Assembly (NCBI GenBank): GCA_963930655.1
Contig: OZ005612.1
Location: 13,459,001-13,523,000, forward strand
From: Myrica gale
Lineage: Eukaryota > Streptophyta > Magnoliopsida > Fagales > Myricaceae
DNA length: 64,000 nt
Reading direction: 5' to 3'
Both the position numbers and the translations under genes were made by a program. Shown piece after piece: positions 56,922 through 64,000 of the stretch. The notes under the pieces are model-generated. The model did not search any database. It worked only from the letters and a program-made list of their open reading frames with translations, and had not been told where the DNA came from. Every line of letters begins with the position of its first letter. Position 1 is the first letter of the stretch.

Positions 56922-57130
56922 GCCACGAATGGCCTTAGGGAGAGGGAGAGAGAGTCAACAAACGGTTCATTTTAACTTTGGTTGCTTGACTTTGAAGCTG
57001 ACGTGGATAAGTGAAGGTGAGTTGTCAAGGATGCTGACGTGTTAATGGGTTTCATTAGAGGTACGAAAGGAATATGGACGGAAGGACCAGATCGTCACAT
57101 GAGTGAGGATTGGTGAAAAGGTTGTTGGAA
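56922..57130 (-). repeat. Repeat R1, second copy, part 2 (inverted)
   Basis: The minus strand matches 33600-33790, with CCATTCGTGGC, CACGTCAGC, and GTGACGATCTGGTCC against GTGATGATTTGGTTC. Read together with 53638-53380, it reconstructs one R1 copy. Confidence 0.65.
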
Positions 57131-58343
57131 TTTGTAAAAAGTTGTTGGAATTTGTAAAAAAGTTGTTAGAGTATGTAGAAAGGTATTGGAGTCAGTGAAA
57201 AAGTAGTTTAAAAAAATTCTTGACATCCAAACATAGGCCTAGATTTCATAACCTTTTTTCTCTAGGCAAGTAGTATAAAATTTCTTGATTTAGGAATGAA
57301 AAAGTTTGCAAACAAGTTATAGGATATAAAATTTGAAGTGATTCGAAAAAATATGCTTTTATGAGAAAACTCTAATTTATCTGCTCGAGCACAAAAAAGT
57401 GCAGGTGTTTTCTGGCTTTCACAGGTTTTTCTGCATTTTTAAGTATAAACATTGATTCAGGATGCCAAACAATATAAATAACAGAAAATATAAAACCTAA
57501 ACAATAATAAAAACAAAAAATCGCAACTAAATAAGAAAACATTAAAAGCTAAACATCGGAAACCTGTTGCTTCCAAGTTTGAAGTAGGCTCTTCTGCGCC
57601 AAAAGCATATTACCATCCTTGTCATTCTTTGACTTTTGCCAATATCATTCCACTCAACCGCTAACATGAACTAAAACTAAATAAGGGAAAACAGGAAATA
57701 GGCTTACAATTGAACAAAAGCAAAATCGCGGTAGTTGACCCTGCATACATATTTTTTTTAACCAAACGTTTATAATATATTAAAGCTAAAATGGAGGTAC
57801 AAGTGATTTATCACAGCCCACTGCGCCAATGAAATGCTCCTGCGAGTTTTGTGCTCGTGAAATTTTTCTAACTGTCCATAATGGTATAGAAGACTAGAGA
57901 AACAGAATTTGAAATGATGTTGTGAATGGTCCATTCCACATCAAGATGCTCTTTCCAGAGAGCTGCGGTGACAATATTAAATCCAATTATAGCCCATTTT
58001 ATTTGTAAGGGACACCGCAAAACTGTAGAAGCTTCTGCAGATAAAGAGTATATCATGCCCCATGCTCGTACTGACATTCTAGGCTCACTTATAGGAATTA
58101 TATGTACACAAGGTATAGATTACTACAAAAAATAAATATTGATGTTAAAAGACTATTTTGATAGGTTATGAAATTAATTAAGACCCTAATGCTAATTTTT
58201 ATAAGACCGAGTTATTTACAAAATAGTTAGCTGATTTTGGAAAAATGGCAAAATTAAGATAAATCAAGCAAATACGAAGTTTTATAAATATATCACGGCG
58301 ACCAAAAACGTCATTCTTGAGGACTACAAACGCAAAGGCTAGT
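57131..58343. other. Unassigned stretch
   Basis: No gene was recognised. GTTGTTGGAATTTGTAAAAA is duplicated near 57120-57160. The minus-strand frame 57868-58077 (ALWKEHLDVEWTIHNII) is not clearly related to any family. Confidence 0.4.
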
Positions 58344-60009
58344 GTTACAAAAGCGCAAGCGCACTATAGCTCATTGAGCCTATAAAACCATGATATATGT
58401 ACAGGAAAATGTTTCCAAAATACAAACTAGGAAAAACATTAAAAACACTAAAGGAAAAAAACTAACTAAACAACTCCTCCTCTCTATCGAAGGTAAGATC
58501 CACCACGCAGTCTCCTGGCGTCACTTGACTAGGTTTCACCTGCAGGTGGCAAAGGATATGGAACCATCGGCTTTGTCAGGGCATCTACCAACCCGAAATA
58601 CGCAAGTTCGGGTAAGGGAGGATCCCCGAGGCCCTAACTCGGATGTGCAGGACCACGATATAAGGATCCAGGTCTATCACTTTTTGTCCCTTGAACAACC
58701 ACATTTCCTGTTGAAATCATTAAAAGCACAAGCAAACAAATAAAAAGATGAGGTGAATCATAAGGACTCAGTAAGGTCAGGGAGAGGACATGACATGTAT
58801 AATAGCGGAAAATAAATATGAAAATGCAATAGGAGATCGAAATTCAGCCAAGTGCAAATGCTCGTGCAAATGCAATGATGTTTGTGCAACCATTTTCCTT
58901 CCTTTCCATTGAGGTTGGGGTGTTTCCGGTGCGTCACCAAATTCTCGGGAACCACCTCAGGTAGGTTCGGTTTCCAATTTCCATTTTATACATGAAATCA
59001 CCGATGCTCAATCATCGATACAATAATAATTATGAACTCAAATAATTACAATTCATTTCCACTTTCTAATTCACAATGGAAAATTACAAAATATATTTAT
59101 GGGATAATTACACTTTACGCCCCTTATCTTTGCGGTCATTTACAATTTGCACCCGATGTTTTGATTTTGAGACATTGAGCCTTTTATCTTCAACATTTTT
59201 GCAATGTGCACCCCGTACCCGATTTGGCCGTCTAAATTGACGGATTTCGTTAACACGTAGCGGTCGACCGGTTTATGTGAAAGGCACAACGAGGCAGTCG
59301 ACCGCTATAAAGGTAACTTTAAGCGGTTGAAGGGTTCAGGTATTGACGAAATCTGTCAATTTAGACGGCCAAATCGAGTACGGGATACACATTGCAAAAG
59401 TGTTGAAGATAAGGGGCTCAATGTCTCAAAATCAAAACATCAGGGTGCAAATTGTAAATGACCCCAAAGATAAGAGGCGCAAAGTGTAATTATCCCTAAA
59501 TTTATTCATGTAGTTCAAAAAATTACTAGTTTCCAATAAATTGACTTGTTCACTTCCATGGAATTATTCTAAGCGCCTATATCAAATTAAATATTTATTT
59601 TTACTCTACTATTAAATTATTTCCCTCTTTAGGTAATTAAATTCTTTTATAATTATTCTCATTTTTATTACTATACGGGCCTAATGGGCCCCATTGGAAC
59701 CAAATGGGTCAGTGCACTATTCTATTAATACTAAGAAGCATATTTTAGAACCTTTATAGGTTAATAGGTCCGTATTGGACATTAACGGGCCGAGTGATTT
59801 ATAGTCCCCTTATGATTTCGGGTTTGGGCCCAAATTTTTACACTCATCCATTTTTGGTGTTTAAGACAACCACGAGCCCAGTTTTCACTTTTGGACTCTT
59901 TTACCCTTCATGTTTCCAATAATGCTGAAACTACCCCTAATGTCTCCTAAGGGCATTTCTAACATTTCCTATGTCCTTTTTCCTTGAAATTTTTAGGATG
60001 CTACCATGG
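58344..60009 (-). mobile_element. Ty3/gypsy LTR fragment, cut by CACTA-2
   Basis: The minus strand has the CTTACTGAGTCCTTATGATTC block (near 58770) typical of Tekay-type LTRs. It is followed upstream by CCTGAGGTGGTTCCCGAG (near 58945) and GC-rich GGGCCC/GGGTTTGGGCCC words (59690-59830). The left end may be at about 58344 (TGTTACAAAAGCGC). The right part lies beyond the CACTA-2 insertion, outside the window. Confidence 0.55.
59101..59496. mobile_element. Mutator-like MITE, 396 bp, nearly perfect foldback
   Basis: Terminal inverted repeats start GGGATAATTACACTTTACGC and, on the other strand, GGGATAATTACACTTTGCGC. The arms pair nearly to the centre, for example GATTTTGAGACATTGAG and GGCCGTCTAAATTGACGG. 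Nine-base flanks TATATTTAT (59092-59100) and TAAATTTAT (59497-59505) fit a Mutator-type duplication. It has no coding capacity. Confidence 0.85.
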
Positions 60010-60219
60010 CACTACAAAAAAATTGAGTTTTAGTGACGAAATGAATTTCATCACTAAAAGTCTATTTTAGTGACGAAATGTTAATTTCGTCACTAAAAAA
60101 TGGTTTTTTGTGACAAAACTTTTGTTCGTCACCAATTTCATCACTAAAAAAGGGTTTTTTGATGAAATAAAATTTTTGTCACAAAAAGGTAATGCTTTGG
60201 TGACGAAAAAGTTCATCAC

Positions 60220-60692
60220 GCCACGATCGATCAGTTATATGACGATCAGATCAGTCGGTATGTTGTGACGAGAAACTCTGTCACAACATGTGAAATCTTT
60301 TGGCGACTACTTTAAATCGTCACGCTTAACAATTGATCACTGATTATTAAACGATTGATCGGTGACGAATCGACACCTATTGAAAATTTTCGATCGATCG
60401 TTGCCTCCTGACGTTGGAAATTGCGACTCGTCGATCGATCGTGGAAGCGTAACCGTCATTGTTTTTGAATTCACGATTGATCGTTACAATGAGCGGTCGA
60501 TCGGTAATTCAGATGAATGGAAGTTCGCCACGTGTAAGACAATAAGCGATCGACCGTTGCCGCCTGACGTTGGAAAATATGAATCGTCGATCGATCGTGG
60601 AAGCGTAACCGTCATTTTTTCGAATCACGATGGATCGTGATTATGCGCGGTCGATCGATCCTGAAAGCGAATGAGAATTCGGCACGTGTAAA
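60220..60692. repeat. CACTA-2 left subterminal motifs with a 156 bp duplication
   Basis: CGATCGATCG and variants (CGATTGATCG, GATCGACCG) recur on both strands. Two units of about 156 bp (60391-60546 and 60547-60692) share TTGCC(T/G)CCTGACGTTGGAAA, CGTCGATCGATCGTGG, AAGCGTAACCGTCATT and CACGTGTAA. Confidence 0.75.
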
Positions 60693-61077
60693 GGACGAAC
60701 CACTTTTACTGGTTACCTCTAACGAATATTCTCGAATCTTCTCAAACTTCACGAATCATTTCGTTCAGCATTGCCTTCCAAAGTACGCGGAATCACTTCC
60801 TGTTATAATCTACATCAAAGGTACATAGTTATATTAATTTTTAAGAGATATTAAGTTGTTTTAAATGAGGTTTTACTTTACGATTTTTTAATTTGCTATA
60901 TCTTTCATTTAGGTCCGTAAATTGTATTAATTTTTGTGTTGATGTATATTTTTGGCGTTTAGGATTGTTTAGGGATCATTTGGGCTGATTTTGAGCGTCT
61001 TTTGTAATCTGTGTGTTTTCGTATAAACACCGATTGATCACACTTCACCGCGATGGATCGTGGTGTAGACGGTGAGT

Positions 61078-61640
61078 CAAACAATTGATCGTCTCAAGTA
61101 GACGATCAATCGCTTATTAGTATTTAGTGACCGATCGATACTGTATGTACCGATGAATCAATAATTGAAACGGTGACTTTCAAATTTAATGACAATCGAT
61201 CACTTTAATTGACGATTGATCGTCTACATTACTGATGGATCGCATTTAACCTGCGATTGATCGTTGGAGATGGTGTGGCGAACGATTGATCGTCTAAGGT
61301 AGACGATCAATCACTTATTGTTATTTAGCGACCGAACGATACTGTATGTACCGATGAATCGGTAATTGAAACGGTGAGTTTCAAATTTAATGACAATAGA
61401 TCACTTTAATTGACGATTGATCGTCTACATTACCGATGGATCGCATTTAACCTGCGATTGATCGTTGGACATGGTGTGGCGAACGATTGATCTTCTAATG
61501 TAGACGATCGATCGCTTATTGTTATTTAGCGACCGATCGATACTGTATATACCGATGAATCGGTAATTTGAAACGGTGATTTTCAAATTTAATGACGATC
61601 GATCACTGTAAGTGACGATCGATCAATCGTTAGTTGATGA
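61078..61640. repeat. CACTA-2 tandem repeat, period 201 bp, about 2.8 copies
   Basis: Units begin at 61078, 61279 and 61480 with C(A/G)AACGATTGATC(G/T)TCT or CAAACAATTGATCGTCT. Each contains GACGATCAATC-type, GACCGATCGATACTG, ACCGATGAATCGGTAATT and CTGCGATTGATCGTTGGA blocks. The palindromic GATCGATC motif recurs several times per unit. Confidence 0.85.
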
Positions 61641-61783
61641 TGTTATACTTTTAAAACTCCAAAAGTACACCATTTTGTGGCTTTGGATCACCATTTTGTT
61701 GTATCGCCTTTAATATTTTAATTTATATTATTGTGATTATTTATTAATGCATATTTATATACAACTTTTGTAGCATTCGTAAA

Positions 61784-62985
61784 ATGTCAGCAGCTAAGCG
61801 TGCACGCACAACAAAGGCCGAGACGGGAACGTCGTCCAACGATCAGGAGCCCGCTGATTAGTTGATGACTGTAGAGAGGCGGATGGAGTACTAGAGGGGG
61901 CGGCCGGTAGCCAAAGAGCGTCCAGTGATGCTATCTGATTTTGACAAATTGTTGTACGAGGAGCACACCCTCCTCCAGTTGTTCGAGTACCTGGGATTCC
62001 TTCACCAGCTATCGTGGGTGGATGGTTTCTGTGTTGACTCCCTCTTGCACGAATTTTTTTGTGCGCTTATCTCGGTAGCCAGAGAACCTGAGGTGCAGAT
62101 GGAGATGCGAGGAGTACATTCCATGTTCTCGGCAGACGTCATTGCCGATTTCCTGCACTGCCCTCGGCCTAGGACTCCCTGCTTCCCAGCGGTTCCTTTG
62201 ACGGATGAGCAGAGGACATCAGAGCAGGACTTATGGACGCTGATGACACTAAGTTTAGTATGTTTTGCCGGATTTTACACCTTATCTCGACGATGAACGT
62301 CGATGGCAGAACTCATTCTACCGAGTGCACGTTCTCGAGAGCTCAGTGCATGCTCTTACTGGGTCAGCAGACGTTGATATATTTTCTACTGTACATGTTA
62401 GAGCTGATTATGAATGAGGCTTGGGGAATTAAGGAATATAGTCTCCCATACGACGTGTTTCTAACTCAGTTCCTCATTTCTCGAGGTGTTATGATCACTG
62501 CTGAGGATACCGTAAGGGGGATAAGAGTGCGCTGAACAAGTTCACTCTGTCCAGGAGCAGGTGCAGGAGGGGGCATTGACTCGACGGTTTGCTCGTAGAG
62601 CAGCAACGGCCACAGAGGTGGCAGCACGACCTTCTACGTTAGCTTCAGAGGTACCTCTTGAGCCGAGAGCACCAGTAGTGCCCCCTCCCTGGTCGTACCT
62701 CGACAGTCGTGTCAGCGCGACTGTGCAGGCCGCTCTACAACCTCTTGAGAGGCCGGTGCAGTCCTTAGAGGAGGAGGTGAAAGTGTGCAGACCGCCTTCA
62801 ATTGGGAGTGCACTGTGACAATGCTACGCAGCAAGTCGGTCGTGGCTCATATGTCAGACGTCAGCGAGCAGCTAGAAGAAATTAAAAAGATTCTGGATGA
62901 TTTCAAGACGGAGGCAGAGCCACCTATTATTCCCGGAGATATTCCTGATGACTTGGACACTTTCTGCGATGCTATTGCACGTTGA
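61784..62985 (+). pseudogene. CACTA-2 ORF1 (plant-transposon-protein-like)
   Basis: It starts MSAAKRARTTKAETGTSS and meets an in-frame TAG at 61859. The same frame reopens with VMLSDFDKLLYEEHTLLQ and LVCFAGFYTL (61925-62296). A second frame, 62233-62535, has KFSMFCRILHLISTMN, TFSRAQCMLLLGQQTLIYF and YDVFLTQFLISRGVMI. The last frames (62561-62818 and 62785-62985) hold PPPWSYLDSRVSATVQAA and the coiled coil SEQLEEIKKILDDFKTEA. Segment order and the KRART start match CACTA-1 ORF1, so this is one family. The fold resembles 'putative plant transposon protein' domains. Nuclear DNA binding is inferred only. The stops and shifts could be decay or missed introns. Confidence 0.65.
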
Positions 62986-63409
62986 CTTATTTTTATTTTG
63001 TTTTTTAATCTATTTCGGACATACATTTAGATTTCTGATTTTAGTTATATATTTGATAAATTTGTGTTTATCTGTGAAAATGTAGTAACTTTGATTATAT
63101 TTTAATTGTTTTTTATTTGTATATCATGACATATACAATTATATACGTAAAATGACCAATATACCCTTTGGTCGGCGAAAGTAACGAAAGGATACCGTGA
63201 CCAATATTACTATTAATATAAGAATTTAATAATGTGACCAATATTACTATTAATTAATTAATTATATAATGTGAGTTTAAATGATTATAAATATAAAAAT
63301 ATATAATTTGTGAAAAATATTATTATTTTTGTATTAAGATGACATTAGTAGTAATTTAATTTTAATAATTAAGTCATTTGTTAGGCAAAAGTCTGTTTTT
63401 TTATAATTA

Positions 63410-63700
63410 GGACACCGATCGATCGTGTCTAAAAGATATCGAGGGATCGTTAGAATGAAATGCATGCGTCGTCGTTTTATACATACGTGATGATCGATCG
63501 TTAAATTGAGACCAATAATCAACGCAGCATGTCGCATAATGGTTCACCTACCGATGGATCGTTTGTATGTCATGCATGCGACGTCGTTTTATTCATCTGT
63601 GCCGATCGATCACTTGTCTGTAGCGATCCGTCGGTATTATCCGTCGTCGTTTTGGTCTTATACACGATCCATCGCTCATTCTTTTGATCGATCGTTACAT
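63410..63700. repeat. CACTA-2 motif block downstream of ORF1
   Basis: CCGATCGATCGTG, GATGATCGATCGTTA, GCCGATCGATCACTT and GATCGATCGTTAC occur, interleaved with GCATGCGTCGTCGTTTTAT and GCATGCGACGTCGTTTTATTC, a repeat of about 100 bp. This mirrors the motif block between ORF1 and TnpD in CACTA-1. Confidence 0.75.
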
Positions 63701-64000
63701 TTTATCTTCATTTTATTGAATAACGTGAGTTTAAATGATTATAAATATAAAAATATATATTAACATAGTGTGTTATAATGTATTTAGATTACATAACAAT
63801 ATATCACGTATATATAATTCATATTTAGGAAAGCATGTATAAGTTGTACATGTTGCATTATAGAAGGGGAGTACACTTGTATAATATGAGTTAAGTATTA
63901 AGATGTTAGAAACTAGTGACATAACGCTTATTTAACACATGATTACAAGTCATAAGAACGAATTATGTATTAAGATGATATTATTAGTAATTTAATTTTA

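Larger units (their letters stand above)
60010..64000 (+). mobile_element. CACTA-2: CACTA transposon, left part, runs off the window
   Basis: The left end is CACTACAAAAAAATTGAG, followed by TTTTAGTGACGAAATG blocks in both orientations (60028-60200). Arrays of GATCGATCG-type motifs follow. An ORF1 homologous to that of CACTA-1 lies at 61784-62985, and a further motif block at 63410-63700. The transposase and right end are expected beyond 64000. It was inserted in a gypsy LTR. Confidence 0.85.

Noticed and set aside
57868-58077. Minus-strand frame considered as a LINE RNase H piece
   Set aside because: The residue pattern lacks the RNase H Asp/Glu/Asp signature and no neighbouring LINE domain is seen.

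Overview
The window is plant nuclear DNA, very probably from a eudicot. The evidence is one spliced gene with GT-AG introns and AT-rich intergenic DNA. The rest is almost entirely nested transposable elements: Ty1/copia, Ty3/gypsy, L1-type LINE, CACTA and MITEs. The species cannot be fixed from the sequence. Only one host gene looks intact, a four-exon GEM-like/GRAM-domain gene at 25610-26741. A second host gene, an L-ascorbate-oxidase-like multicopper oxidase, is a pseudogene whose remnants flank a 12 kb block of insertions (40589-40965 and about 53295-53345). Layout, left to right. 1-1769: end of a Tekay-type gypsy LTR inserted in the gag of a minus-strand copia element, which keeps a gag scrap, its primer-binding site and its 5' LTR. 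3440-3795: a foldback MITE. 4017-5703: a copia solo LTR with target duplication AAGAG. 6001 to about 24762: CACTA-1, a decayed CACTA transposon, split by a nearly complete 9.8 kb minus-strand copia element (Copia-A, 8274-18063, duplication TACTG). CACTA-1 keeps an ORF1 that resembles the 'putative plant transposon protein' family and a broken TnpD-type transposase. 25610-26741: the GEM-like gene. 27545-32620: a gypsy protease fragment split by a small minus-strand copia element (Copia-B). 33540-35530: a host-like repeat and a copia fragment. 35635-40484: a plus-strand small copia element (Copia-C). 40966-52861: Copia-D, minus strand. Its left LTR is split by a 4065 bp Tekay solo LTR and its integrase is split by a LINE block. 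53639-56921: a copia solo LTR itself split by a gypsy solo LTR. 58344-60009: part of a gypsy LTR carrying a MITE. 60010 to the window end: CACTA-2, a second CACTA element of a different family with a homologous ORF1. Orders of insertion can be read from target duplications and from LTR pairs. Both Copia-D LTRs are exactly 396 bp once the Tekay insert is removed. The empty form of the 56922 insertion site survives in a paralogous repeat at 33785. The most interesting pattern is that four unrelated element families (two copia LTR families and two CACTA families) each carry arrays of their own short, CpG-containing palindrome: TGTCGACA, CGCTCGAGCG, GTCCGGAC and CGATCGATCG. The two CACTA elements also share ORF1 while their subterminal palindromes have diverged completely. 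This suggests a self-recognition protein and motif pair that evolve together. All statements come from reading the sequence; no database search was run.
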